Source: Colias croceus (Eukaryota; Arthropoda; Insecta; Lepidoptera; Pieridae). From it: a stretch of DNA of 64,000 bases. This document shows, piece after piece, positions 40,201 through 55,200 of this stretch (its first letter is position 1; the number at the start of each line of letters is the position of its first letter). A program made the translations under genes and the position numbers. Where the stretch lies: positions 3,348,001 to 3,412,000 of the forward strand of contig NC_059542.1 in assembly GCF_905220415.1 (NCBI RefSeq). Direction: 5' to 3'. The notes beneath the pieces are model-generated. The model did no database searches. It was given only the letters and a program-made list of their open reading frames with translations, and had not been told where the DNA came from.

Positions 40201-43200
40201 TTCAGTGAATCATTATCCACAAAGGGTTTGTAGCTTTTGTGTGTCGTAGTTTGTGTAAATTTATTATTTATTATTGGTATCTATTCGTGTTGCAAACTCG
40301 ATAGTTATTGTAAATTGAACTGTGCGTAACCTCGACCGCTGACGTGTTATGTAAACAGTATATCGTAATTTCGATTATTTAAATGAGTAAAAAAATAAAT
40401 AAGTAGGTACAATTTATAGATAATTTTTTGTTGGTATAAGTGATTAATATGTTATAAAATATTTTTAATGCAAACAGCAATCATAAACAGCAAATTCATA
40501 GTAAAATAAAATACCTAAAATGCCTTTTATTCCAACATACATGCACTAACATTTACTCAATGTTAGAAAATAATCATGCAATTGATCAAATATCTATACA
40601 AATGTTAGATTATAAATGTATTCATTTATATAACTGTAATTAATACGAGATAATAGATTCAATTATAGTAGGTTTAATATAGAAAAGGTAGTAAGAAATC
40701 TAGTACGTTTTAGTTTAACAGGAAAATGTGAGTAATTATATCAATTTACTGCTGTTAAAGTTAAAAAAATCAATTACAAATTGAACATCAGCAATGGGGT
40801 TTGTAGTGTTTATTTGAAAATTAAAATACAAGTGGTGATCATACAGCGTGACAGAATGCAATGTGTGTGACCTGTAAAGATATGGTGGTATTGTGGCTTT
40901 AACAGGTTGAAATTGTTTATCAACAATTACTATAGTCTACGTGTTTCTGATTAGCTGTGTTCCGCTCCTGTTGGTCTTAGCGTGATGATATACATATAGC
41001 CTATTATAGCCTTCCTCGATAAATGGGCTATCTAACACCGAAAGAATTTTTCAAATCGGACCAGTAGTTCCTGAGATTAGCGCGTTCTAACAAACAAACT
41101 CTTCAGTTTTATAATATTAGTATAGGTTAGTATAGATTAAGGTAATGTATTCTATGTAGTAGTTACTACTAGGGTACCTTTCTCACAATAATCACAGATG
41201 TTTTTGCAAACTCTTACTATGGTGTGATATGCATTTTAATGCAATGGATTACGGTTTATTTGATTAAACTTTAACATCCTATAAAAACACACGAAAGTGC
41301 CTATTAAGATAAGCATCTTATTTTGTGTTGTGCTTCGTGGTATTCAATTTTAAAGGAATTAATTTTGATTGTTCTGTAGCTAGGCGCCACAAAAAATTTT
41401 AATTGTCTTTGTAGGTATTTATACTAAATCATAATCTTGCCATATTGTTTATGTGTTGGTTATAGATGCTTCTTTTTCTTCTACGTTCATATTTTTTAAA
41501 CATTTAAGATCAAACACCATTTAAGTTATTCTATTTTAATAAATGATTATATTATAAGTCCATAAATAGATATTTTCAGTTAAAAAAGTTATCTTGCATT
41601 ACCTTGAAATTAACAACAATGCTCATAAGACGGTTTTAAAATCTAGTACTAGTAGGTATCTACTTGTAAAAAGCATTCATTGAAAAAATTGTACTGATTA
41701 TTGAAAATCTGAGCCACCATATCCTTTTGCTTTTCTAAGAACACCATACGGTATTTTTACCATTGGTATTTACCGAGTGAGTTAAGACATGACTTGCGTT
41801 AAAAACGAGGCTGTTTTTAATAAATTTTGATGAAAGTAAAAAAAAAAACATATTAAATATACCTACGGTCTATTACTCTCGCATAATTATGATGAATATA
41901 ATCCTATAATTGTGCAGTGTTTTCTATATTTTCAATCTAATAGTCATATCTGCAAGCAAATTGTCAAACAGCAACCTTTTAAATTTTGTCACAAATGTTA
42001 CAAGAATGCTATAAAATATTTTAAAATTGTATGTTACATATGGTCAACATTCGATATCTTGTGTAAACTATGATAACTTTATTTGGAATGTAAAAACTAG
42101 TATAGGTGCCTACTTGTGCTATACTTTTCAAACTCAGTTAGCTCTCTCAATCGATTATTGCACGATACAGAGGACAGATTGCAAATGTTTTGTGAAATTA
42201 TTTTGAAAGGTAGATTGTTAATCTCTTTATCTTTGTGAATCGTTAACAAATAGTTAGTACTCGTCTTAATAAAACTAGTTATTTTATTACCTTCGATTTA
42301 TAAATCTATTGCCTACGTCCTTATTGTCTATTAAACATTAATTTATTAACTTATGATGCCTAACGACGGTAATTTACTAACTTATGCAGATCGACTACAA
42401 CTATAACGCGATATAAGCATGGTCTTTAGCAAGTACAAACGTATTTGTTGTATTTAGATTTTTTATTCAAATACGGGGTGTGATACAAAGCGTCACCAGC
42501 CGCCAGGTAAAAGATGGGGACGCTACCTGTGAGAATATTGAAATTCTAGCACCTAATAACAAGTTTTAATTCATAACTTGGAAATCGGTCACCCTCGTTC
42601 ATCTCATTTAACAAGCGGCTCGCCTGTGAAAGCGGGTATGAAAAAAAGAGGCTCGATGACTGTGCACAAGGCTTTTGTTCCTGCACATGCTTATAACGTA
42701 TGCCGTCAAACTGCATTCCGACGTCGTCGTCGATAACTGCTAAGCGCGTCCCAATACATCTGAGCTTTTGTGGCATAACTTACCTTTTCAAAAGTAACTG
42801 TAATTCTCGCTGCCGACGTTCGATAACTCAATCACAACACAAAATACACAACTGCGCGTACGCTGGCGCACATGAGATTATACGGCACAATTTTCGGGGG
42901 TATGAGTGATTGAATAATTTTGAGTAAAACGAGTGGCAAGTGCGGTCGTGCCGCACGCCAGCTGCTAGCGAGACGGGACCACAAACTGGAACTGAAAAGC
43001 GCACTCGATCGACCTCCTGCGAGTCTAACTACCGAACGAAGCTAGCGGCGTACGCGCAACTATATTTGTCTCGCTCTTTCGCACACCTGCCGCGCTCGCT
43101 CTCTACCAGCCGTCCCTTTCTCACTCCGACCCGTGCAAATGCACAGTAGTCAGATTCGAGAATCCATCGAAACGAGTTCGGTTCGTGACTTCTTGCGTTT

Positions 43201-46200
43201 TCTCCAGTACTCTGTTTCTCAGCAAATTTTTTATCGTGGTTATGACTTATGATTACGGGTTTTAGCCTGTGAAAATGCTCGAGGCTTTTAATTAACACAT
43301 TATTTGTTATGTGTATTATGTCATCGTTGAAATATTACTACTGACTATCTACATGAGTTTAAACTTAACGTGATTATGCTTTATTTATTAAGATTTATTA
43401 AAACAGAAGTTAGTACGATTATTTAGGTGATTAAATAAGTTATTAATTCTGTTCTATGTGATGATTATTATTTTTTTTAATACATAATAATGGGATCAAT
43501 TACTTAATGCAAATTGATACATTCTTTTATTATGAATGTTTTAATTATTTATGCAAGTATTCATATTAAAGCCGGAGCATTATGAGAGCACTTGCTGTTC
43601 ATTTTTATCTCAAGTTTTGCATCATTATCGATCAGGGCTCGATTCATTATGAGGTCAAATGTGGTCTGTGGGCCTCGTTGTCATTGGCTAGGCATGCGGG
43701 CATCTACCTGCCTCGTGAGAAATAAAAGAAAATCGCGCTTGAAGAATCCGGAGCGGCGCAGATAGTTTGCTATGCTAGGATATTTGGATAATATAATAAT
43801 TTTTTAATTTGACACTACTGTATTGAAAATAAAAGGTATAAAAGAGCTATTATGGTATAGGAAAGATATAGTGTGGTACAATGGCAATAATTAATACTGG
43901 GGTATTTTTTGGGTATTCATAACTAATAATCTATACATATAATAAATCTGTAGAAGGGTCAATTCTGTACATTGAAAATATTGAAAAAATAAATAGCAGG
44001 GGGTGTTACTGGATCGATACCAAACCCAAATATGTGATTAAAAAATTTTTTGTCTGTCTGTCTGTCTGTCTGTATGTTCAGGCATCACGTGAAAACTAAC
44101 GGTTCGATTTCGATGAAACTTGGTATAATTATACCTTATTATCCTGGGCATAAAATAGGATACTTTTTATCCCTGAAAAATACGTAGAAAAAAAAATCTT
44201 AATTTTTCTTAATTTTTCCGCGCGGACCGAGTCGCGGGCGGAAGCTAGTAGTAAATAATTTAATATTTTTTGTAATATTGCATTTGGTTTAAATTGGTTT
44301 AAATCGTCTACAAGGTGGGTTGTTTACTTTTGAAACACAATTTAAAGTAAATAATGAAGGAAGTAGGTAGGTTAATTGTGAATTTGTGAATGACGAATTA
44401 AATAATTTAAACAAAAGATTTAAATGAAGACTCAAACGAGGATGTTCAAGCTGAGCTTGCGTAAACATCTGTCGTGACTCGGGAAACAAACATATCTATC
44501 CATTTTGTGTGTTTTGTTCACATACCTACCTAATTATTTATTAATAGAATAAGAAGAATCGACTTGTGTAAAACATAGGACAAAGAAAAACGTAATAGAT
44601 ATGAGAACCGAACACACCTTCCGACACCACCGAGAAAATAAAAAAGTATGATTGGACTTATTCCTTATTTGTATACCTAGGTCAGTATATAATACTGCTT
44701 TAATATGAATAATTTACAGACATCAACATTTTTAATTTAATTGTAATCTTACAAAATATATTCACAAGAATCGCGGACACATTCCAATTATTCAGAAATC
44801 AGAAATAATAAACCAACATTCGTTAATTTCCAATAGCTTGTAGTCATTGTTAAAAAGTGTTACATTACGTGATCTTGGTCTTGTGGTGAGAGGAGGAAAC
44901 AATCTATAGGTAGTATATTGATCGATTGAATCACCACATTTCAAATTATAACTCATTAAAGTATCTGCGTAGGTAGGTATGTACCTAATTACATTTTACA
45001 CAGATTTCAGAATTATTTTTCGACTTAAAAAATGTCTGGACCAGAACTATGGAAGACAGTCAAAAAAATTCTATCTATGGGGATATCCCTGTTGAATGGC
45101 AATTGTATAATATATAACTGATACATATAGGGTACCTTCTATTCAACGATTGTTCCAATTTTTCGTCGAAATAAAAGCTGAAAGTTGATAAGGATAAAAT
45201 ACTAGAAATATATACCAATAACAACAAATTCATTTATGATACAACCATGATATTTTAATTATCATCCAAATAATTTTGATATTAGTTCGGATTTAAATGG
45301 CTTAAGTCTATTTTTAGCTCGTATATATATTTGAATATTTTAATATTATGTAACAGAATACTTAATATGAAATAATATTCAGTCGAGTATTACCGCAAAA
45401 ACGAATAAAATTTATCGTCCCACTTTTCCAAAACTTGAAAATTAAGTCACCGTACCAGTCTGTTATTATAGCTTTTAGAGCTTTTGAATATCTTCAGACG
45501 TTGTTGAGCACTTATGTAACGAAAAAATATTATGTGCGAGACCGTGAAGCTAAATCAAATATTGATTTCATTATTATTATTGTTAGAGAGTTCGATGCGC
45601 CGAATATATTGGCTAAACTTGATTCTCCAGTATTTTTTAGTATCATATTTTGAGCTATGTAGACGTCTGCGTAACCAAGAATTTCATATGGGTAAAGTAC
45701 CTATTCGGTTATATTGTTGCATCTTATAGCAGCTTCAAGTATTCAGCGAGAGATTGATCGACGCAATTTTGTATGCAAATTTAAGTGCGATAAAAGAAAG
45801 CTTTATTCGACACTAACAAAACGGTTCAATCATAGCATTTATTTAAAATTAGTTTTTTATACAAGGAATTCTTGTATTGGTTAGCAACCAGAGCCAACGA
45901 GTGAGTGGGGATCGCGGCAACAGGTTTGGTGACCTTTCTGCTGCAGTCCAACAAAATCTATAGCTTTTTCTGCTTCACTGATCAATCTGTCGGAAGTAGT
46001 GCACATTTCTTCGGTGTTGCCGCCCAGACTAGTTTTGTTACATCATTAGAAGTTCTATCACATGCAAACATCATTAAATGCAGACAGATTAAAAAAGAAA
46101 AAAAATCTTAATATTGTAACGTAGGTAACACAATTATTGTATGGACATTCTACATAATTATTATGATGATGATATTCGTAAGCCTGTAACAATATGCAAG

Positions 46201-49200
46201 TCATTTACTATCCATTGTTCTTTACATTATTTCACAATACTTACGTTCACTTACTTAAGGCTTTTGGGAATTCTGAAATATCAATACCTACATTCTTTTT
46301 ACATTTATGGCGAGCTAATACCATCTTCTTTAGGTATGCGACGAATTTGATTATTTAATAATATTTAAACACTGCCTGACATGATTTTTAACTTAATTCT
46401 CAGAATGTGAAAGTCGTGTTTCGCTTGCATTATCTTGTTCTCACTATAAAATACGTGAGTTGATTGAAAGCTTGTTTTAACGGTTGTTACGTGACCGATT
46501 ATCCAAACATCTAATTTCGCATATAGGATAAAGTTTCTGAAACATGTGATTATATATCAGAATGATTAACGTTAAGATTTATCACGAAACGATATGTAAA
46601 TCGAGGGATTAACTTTTTTAGCCTTTTTTTATTCAGAATACTTCACTGGATATTATTAAAACGTTGTCCTATAATGTTGCTCTGGTCATTTCGAGTATCC
46701 GGTAGGTGTTGGGTAAAGATTCTCGGAATCGTTATTAAGTGATTCACAATATTCACATGGTGTGGCCATTTGCATTGTGTTCAGGTACATTTTGTAAGCA
46801 GAATTATGTTTCGGCAAAATGTCTTTATGCGTTGACAATATGAATCAATATTAGAGTTGGTATACTGAATACGGGAAAGACTGGTTTTGCGGTTTTCTGT
46901 GTGATTCAAGTGAAATGCGCGAAAATCGTGCGGCGCATCACGTTGCTCTGTACATATTTCATATTTTAATGTTTGTAGTTGTCCAATTTAGGAGTTTGAT
47001 GCATTTTGTATACCTATTGTTAAAATACATATATGTAACCAAAAATTCGATGAATAGTGATGAAACTCGATGTTAGATAATGGTCTAGCTACCATCGCAT
47101 CGTTACTTCGTTTAAGAACGTATACCTATAGGAATCATGGGATATATTAAAATGAAAGAAGTGGTGCTCTTTACCCATTTCTATGGACAACCAATTCTTT
47201 TAAAATCCGAAAACAAATATAATATAAAATGAATAAACAAGCTATTCTGTCTTGTTTGCAGCAAATTGGGTTTGGAGCTGGTGCCGCGTCGTGGCGCTGA
47301 AGCGGTGGACCCCGAGGAGTCCAGTCTTGTGGAACTGTACATGGTTCACGTGGAAAGCGCTGAGAGGGCTGCAGCAGTGAGTTTTGATACATATTAAAAT
47401 ATGTTATTCTTACTTTAGTTAATCACTAACAAGAGATGCAAGACACACATAATAAAAGAGATGCGTGCGTTGGAGATACTTTTTTAGTGTTGCAGCTAGA
47501 TTTTACAGACCGGGTATATGTTGGCAAGGTAAAGTAGAAAAAATATAAAGTTTTTTTTAGATACTGCGGCTTGTTTAAGGAAAAGTCAATATTTCTTGCT
47601 ACCCCTCTACTCCTCAGGCTTTATCCGCGTATTAGGTACCTACCTACCTGATTCATATAAAAGTAGTCATAATGAGGTTCGATTCATAAAACGAAATTAT
47701 ATTGAATGCAGTTAAAGTTTCGTTTTTAATTACATTTAATAGCATGTTTTTTGAATTATTGAATCAATTCATGTTGCACAATGTGTTATGGAAATCTATA
47801 GAAAAAAAGCAATTGTCAAATATAATATTTTCAGATAATAAATATTAAATACGAATGTGTTATTTAGCATGCGTCTCCAGTCTCGTGCATTCTTAATGTG
47901 ATGAGATCGCAAAACATTTTGTGCTGATATATCTGTCTACGAGTTTGTATTCGTATCACGTACAAGCGGCAATCATAATGTGAATAGATGATTACGTCTT
48001 TTATTTACGGATCACTTTTATTTCAAGGAGTATTAAGCTTGAAAACTACTAAAAGTGATTACAAAGTTAACGCAATTTTATTAGGATTTGATTTCAAATG
48101 AGAGTGTAGGAACTGTCTGGCTAGACATCTCAATGAAAGCACAGAATGTGCTTGCATAGTAAAAGATTATTGATCCTCCTATTCCTATCATTAGATTTGA
48201 AATGCCCAATTTGCGGGTAGACATAAAACTTACAGCTTAAAATTTTGCAATTCAACTAGCGTAACTTGAATACACCGTGGTCGTGGTATATCAAACGATA
48301 GATTATTTTTCCTACTACTTTTGGTTCTTAGTTAGCCTGTCTATAAATGGGTCAAATAATTGACCCCTGCCGGCCATGCGACCGATTTAATAGAATAATT
48401 TCATTTAGTTGCACACTGTATAATTTATACCCATTTGTTACTTTTAATGGCCTCCTTTCAATCCATATGTTGCTCAGTATCATAACCGTAGATGGAGAGT
48501 TTACGTAACTGATACAGATACAGTTGGTCCGAAAGGTCATGTTTCTTTATTTGTTAAAATGTTTATGTGTCACAACATAATGTGATCGTGTGTCATAAAG
48601 TGCACATAACACACTTAGTAGATAGGTACTCAATTGAGTTTTCTTATGATATTCATTGTAAAAATATGCAATCTTTATTGGTCTTATAATATGAAAATTT
48701 GAGAGTCTGAGCTGTTTTTTTATTTGTCAGACAAAAGCAAGTATCGTACTGCTACGTGCGTTGAATGATGTTTACTAAAATAAAATAATATGATGTATAT
48801 AAAAATAATCTGGCCATATTTAAGAAAAAATAAATATTATCCGTCTTACCACAAAAAACTTTAGACAGGGTTTAACTTTAATCGCGGGTTCTCTTTAATC
48901 TGGTTTTGTCGTATTCCACATAGACAACTATTAAAGTGACAGATCCCTGGTTTAATGTTAGACTGTGTTTTAATCCATTATACCACAAATTTTTCAGTAG
49001 TATAAATTAATGCATCATTTTTTTGGCTGTATCGTAAAATTGTATGCATCTAATTTGTTCACACGATATATTTTTTTTTTCAGTGGCGCGGCACGCTCCG
49101 TCGCGCGGGCGGCTCGGGCAGTAGTTTCAACTCGGGCACATTAACAAACTCAACCAGCTCTACACCCACAGTACAGTCCCACTACCTCATGTGCAGTATG

Positions 49201-52200
49201 AGAGACTTCGGTCACACAGCCGGTGGTGACGAAGCGGAGCTGTTGCTATGGTTACACGATGCTAGACGAGCCCAGCCATTGTCGGAGAGGTTCAGGGTGC
49301 GGATAGCGAGGGACGGCTTCTCGAACTATATAGATCGGCTGCACGCGAATAGCACGCTGTTTGCGGTGAGTGGACAGCTTTATTTCCAGGTGGAGCAAGA
49401 AAGGTGTGAATCGTGTGAACATCACCCCTAATGGTTGTTGGTTTAGAATTAATCACTCGTAAAAAAAGCTCGCAATAGACAATAATAAAATCTTAAAATG
49501 TTGCGGGTACTTTATATAAATTATTAAATAGTACCTATAGATCTTTTAATAATGTGATTATTATCTCATTATCACCGATGATTAATTGTTTATACAGTTA
49601 GTAAAGGTTATGAATTCAAAACTCCAAACATTGTAACATATTTTTTAATTCAGATTGCAATATGACTAAGCGATAAATCACAAAAAAATGAACATGTGAT
49701 GTTTAGTAAATATGTCTCCCTAATCAATAACTTGTCTTTTATAACACTTGATAATGTATTATTGGTCTAGGAGTGGAATAAGGGCTGTCGAGAAATGTGC
49801 TGTGTCGGAATGACGCATCCATAATAGTCTCTAATCTATTGTACCTATAGTTGAATAAAAAAAACTGTAATTATGGTGTTAATATACCCGAAAATATAGT
49901 TAATGAGATATACCTACGAGTTACGACAACAAAATAAAAATTAAACGCTTTTCTAAACTGCGGGCTTAGCTTGTTGTTTTAATAGTCGATGTATGATATG
50001 GTCTATAATAATATTTTTATAAAGAGGAAAGGTTTGTATGTATGTATGGTTTTCACGCATTAACTACTGGACTGATTTTGGTGAAATTTGGCAAGAGAAT
50101 TTAAACCCTGAGAAAGAACATAGGCTACCTTTTATTGCAAAATATGTACCACGGGCGAAGCCGGGGCGGACCGCTAGTATTTAATAAAACTGTTGTTTTA
50201 AAATAAATGACTATTTAAACGATGAAATAAAATAAAAAACGAAAGTGAAATTGGACAAAAATCTCCATATTCACTCTGTATATAGGTATATACTATATAC
50301 TATTAGACATGACGCTTTCGTGTGTTTGTATGAATTACAATAAGATGTACCTAATTGCAATATAAAAACTCATTATATTGAGTCGATTTCCTCAAGAGTT
50401 TATTATTTAATTTAAAATGACTTGCAAGTTTAATTCTTTAGTGTCATGTAAGGGTTTTTTTCTTAAACCACAGCATTCGGCCACATACTTATTTTACCTA
50501 AATGAGTACTTTCATTATCCTGTCAATGAATAAGCTGTTTAACTTTGTTGTGGTCAAGTTTGCTATTTATCTCAACGTTAAAATATTATTGCTTTTTTGA
50601 CGGAACGTCCAAGAACAATAATTGTTCCCGAACGTTCGTTATTGACTTTATAGTTGTATATAATATGTATACAAAGACTTGATGTGGAATATTAATACTG
50701 CAGAGGGCTGCATTCAATTCCTAATAAGTCAGTTAAAATGACACATAATATATGAAATACTAGGTTTCCGCCCGCGGCTTCGCCCGCGCAGTCAAAGACA
50801 AACCCGCATAGTTCCCGTTCCCGTGGGATTGCCGGGATTGTGTCATTTTCCCGGGATAAAAAGTAGCCTATGTCCTTTCTCGGGTATCAAAATATCTCCG
50901 TATCAAATTTCATGAAAATTGGTTCAGAAGTTTAGGCGTGATTGAGTGACAGACAGACAGAGTGACTTTCGCATTTATAACATTTGTATGGATAATAAAC
51001 CATTCTTCCATATCCAGGATCTATCAGCAACAGATCTCTCTCGCGAGCTATGGCTGGTGGCCTGGGTGGTACGAGTGGGGAGATGGTCTGGTGCCGGCAG
51101 TATCGGTAGTGGGACTGGGGAGAGACGAGGCCCAGTAGCCAGAAGACCTTTGGGAGCTGGAGTATTGCCACTGACTGAGTTCCTGAGACAAACCGAACAG
51201 CATACTGCGGAAAAGGAGTATACTTTTAAGGTGGGTGGAAGTTTTGGGGTGATTTGGGCATTTTTTGTTGTTTTTTTCATTATTGTGTAAGGAAATTGGC
51301 AATTTTAACTTGTGCATAAGTGAAAACACTGATGTTATACTATGTATTTGACAAGTGAGAAAGAAAAGAAAAAATAAAGTTTACGTAATTTAGTAGTTTA
51401 TTAAATAGGTTATACTATTTGCTACTAGTGATATAGTATGGAAGAGAAATGTATTAAGTCTAGGTCAAAAAGTAACAGCGTTTTCATTTGCTCTGTATTT
51501 AACAAGTTTAGTAACTGTTAAGCTAAATAGGAAAAGTAACTAGTTCACTTTATTTGTGTATGTAATAAAAAATAATAACACGGAATGGTTCCGCAGTGGT
51601 ATACGGAATATAAATATTATTTAAAGAGAAACTATACTTTAGTTTAGTTTAGTAGTTTTCTTGCCATTATTTATGTAGTGTGCCAATTGTATGTAGTGCA
51701 AATTATTTCGAAATTATAGATCAGAGTGTAGTTAAAATTAGCATTCATTGTTTATGTTTACGTTACGAATTGACATAGGCAAACTATAGGTAATATTATG
51801 TCGATGTCATAATATTTGCTGGGTTACACAAAGCTTTGTTTACTAAACACGGCACAGTCTGTTGCAATGATGCAAAGCAAATTGCGATCTAAATTTATGT
51901 AAAATAATGTAATATCTGGAACGTTCAAATACTATAATTTAATTAAAAAATGTGAGTATTATTAATGGAACGTGGATTATTTCAAATAGAACAAAAAATA
52001 AATTTATGGAGTATTTCTTTTTTCCAATTTCAGGTTTACCAATGTGAAGAGAAAGACTTTCACCAGCTTCATGATATGTTAATCAGGAAGCAAACAAATA
52101 AGTGCAACATTTTACCTGGACAACCTAATTATGGTATTTATATATTTTAAAGTGTACTCCGTGGCTTACATTATCTGTGAAGCTGAATAAAAAGATAACG

Positions 52201-55200
52201 TTACTTAGTTCGTAACAAAAATTATAAGAAACTTTTTGTTATTAGCGATCCATGTCATCACCGATATTACTATACTTACCTTTCCCACTATTTATCTGTT
52301 ACTAAACACATTATAATGAAAAATAAAGTTGGTATAGTATTACTATCTCTAACTACCCTCTTTCTTACAGGAATCGTCGTCGCCCTCAGATTACTCACAA
52401 ACCAAGGCAGTATATCAGAAGCGGTGGCCTCCGGAGCCACTGTTACAGCGAAACGGGGATTTCCCGATGTCATAATGCCGGGAGATGTTCGAAATGATCT
52501 CTATCTAACATTGGAGAGGGCAGAGTTCGAAAGGGGCGGGAAAAGTACGGCGAAAAACGTTCTCGCAACTGTCAGCGTGCATGACAGTACGGGATTGGTT
52601 ATAAGTGTAAGTCTATTCACATTATCGGAAAAATATTTTGTCTGTGTATTTTTTATCTAATAATAATATAAAAGACACTATAAAGTCTATATGTTTGAGT
52701 TTTTAATATATTTCCAAAAATATGTTAATTATGCGTCTATCTCTTTTATAATTCATATACAATTTTTGCCTTGTTTGAAACTAGAATAGCGCTGTATGAA
52801 AAGTATTAAGTATGCAATAATTTCAGAATACGTAGGTATATATATTATGTAATAATTAAGCCTTTTACAAATTCAAATATCTAACAATATTTAAAATGTA
52901 TTTTTTATACGATATTAGTTCTCATTGCCATGCTATTTGTCAAATATTATCTTTCTTTCTTACAGGATTGCGTTTGGGGCGCCAGTGGTATAGGCTCCAC
53001 CTCCTACGAATCTCTAGTACTATACCACAACAACAGCCCGGCGTGGGGCGAACAACTGCGTCTCACTGTGCCGCTAGAAACGTTCACACACGCACACGTA
53101 CGCATCGAGTTTCGGCATTGTTCCAGTGAGTATATTACATTATAGGATAGTATATGAGGTGCTAATAGTATTGGCTCCACTTCATGCAAATTTCTTGTGC
53201 TAAGAACGGTTTGATTTGGGATAAACAGTTGCGTCTCACTGTGCCGCTAGAAACGTTCACACACGCACACGTACCCCTTAATTTGGCACCGATAAAAATA
53301 TTCAAAATATATGAATTTGACAATTTTGTGGTTTTAGGAGTATGTCATAAAGTTCTCGAAAAATGAAAAAAAAAATCTACCATAGCCCACTGCTGGGAAA
53401 ACCTGTGTCCGTCACAGCGGACACTGCCAAATTACGGAAAATAAAAACCACAGCTATTTTTATGTTTTTTTACTAAAGAAAAATACAGAAATGAAAATTT
53501 TAGAACTATTTGATACCGAAGTACAGTTTATTTTGTATGAAATTAAAAAAAAAAACAATTCAAGTTTATTTTGTATGAAATTTAAAAAAAAAGTCTCTAA
53601 ATTCTACTTCTGTTAGTTGAATTGAATTACCGGTTTTTTTAACTGAATATGAGTTTGTCTGCTCTACGATACTAGTAAAATATCTAGAGAAAAAAAGGTG
53701 AAGGAAACTCAAAGGTGAATCATCTTCTGGCATGTCTATGTAATCATCCTCCTCACCTTCTTCTATTGTCGCTTGGTGACGGAATTGAGTTACTCTCCAA
53801 TAATTGTAAGTCAGCTGAATTTTTTTGTTTTTTTGGTCTTTTGGCTTTGAGTGTAGGTGGTTTCCTAGATCTTATTTTTCGGGGTGCTAATCAAGAAGCT
53901 ATTGGTGTTATAGGCGTTGCAGGCAATCAAGGAATAGCAGATAGGGACTGAACATTTTCAAAAATGGACTCGCCAATTTCACGCACGAAAGAATCTGGTC
54001 ATCAGCAGGTCTATCAGAATATTCGGAGTGTAATTCTTCATCGACGGATGTATCTATTGTTACGTTAGCAAGGGAAGGTGGTGCAGATGGTGCAGGTGAA
54101 AACAGGGGGGTGGATGAATTAGTACGTGCTTCATGCAATTGAGTTTCCGAATCTGATATTTCGCTAGCATGGGAAGGTGTATGTTCATTTGGCACTAAAG
54201 CAATAATTATACTTGCGCGATTAGGCTGTTGGCAATGAAAAAAAATCCAAACTCACACACACACACATTTTGACGGTGTCCGCCGCAGCGGACATATTAA
54301 TAAAGTGGTACTTTTCTATACAATTAGCAATGTCCGCTGTGACGGACAAAACATTTCGGTTACAAATAAACACCATAAAAATGTAATAAAGTGTGTATGT
54401 TTTTGTAAATAATGATTGAAATGTTTATGATCTAATAAATAAATATAAAATTCAATTCGTTTTTCGACAAAAAATAAGAAAAATAATTATAAATACTTTG
54501 AGCAAAACAGGTGGCCGCCTTTTCGCAGACATTTTGCGTCCCAACTGACATATGCAATGTTGTCACAATCATTGCTTAATTTTTTACTATTTGTTTATGG
54601 TATAAATAAACATTTAATCGATTAAAAATCGATGAACATGAAATAAAAACTTGACAGGATTTATTTTAAGTAAGTGTCCGTCACACCGGACTATACCAAA
54701 TTAAGGGTTAAGCATCGAGTTTCGGCATTGTTCCAGTGAGTATATTACATTATAGGATAGTATATGAGGTGCTAATAGTATTGGCTCCACTTCATGCAAA
54801 TTTCTTGTGTTAAGAACGGTTTGATTTGGGGTAAACAGTTGCGTCTCACTGTACCGCTAGAAACGTTCACACACGCACACGTACGCATCGAGTTTCGGCA
54901 TTGTTCCAGTGAGTATATTACATTATAGGATAGTATATGAGGTGCTAATAGTATTGGCTCCACTTCATGCAAATTTCTTGTGTTAAGAACGGTTTGATTT
55001 GGGGTAAACAGTTGCGTCTCACTGTACCGCTAGAAACGTTCACACACGCACACGTACGCATCGAGTTTCGGCATTGTTCCAGTGAGTATATTACATTATA
55101 GGATAGTATATGAGGTGCTAATAGTATTGGCTCCACTTCATGCAAATTTCTTGTGTTAAGAACGGTTTGATTTGGGGTAAACAGTTGCGTCTCACTGTAC

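Larger units (their letters stand above)
37186..42783 (-). other. Inx3: Putative Inx3 5' intron / upstream region
   Basis: 5.6 kb without a recognisable coding exon lie between the acceptor at 37,186 and the proposed first exon at 42.8 kb. It holds a GC-rich patch with a poly-C run (38,521-38,700) and a short repeat at about 41.0 kb. Confidence 0.45.
49366..51017. other. spg: DOCK intron 6
   Basis: AT-rich DNA that contains two SINE-like elements (listed separately). The second ends about 25 bp before the exon 7 acceptor. Confidence 0.7.

Noticed and set aside
42940..43298. ORFs on both strands in the GC-richer segment near the Inx3 promoter
   Set aside because: The composition explains them. 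No recognisable protein or splice context was found.
50932..51329. Several ORFs antisense to DOCK exon 7
   Set aside because: They are shadows of the GC-richer exon, while the plus-strand reading gives clear DOCK homology.
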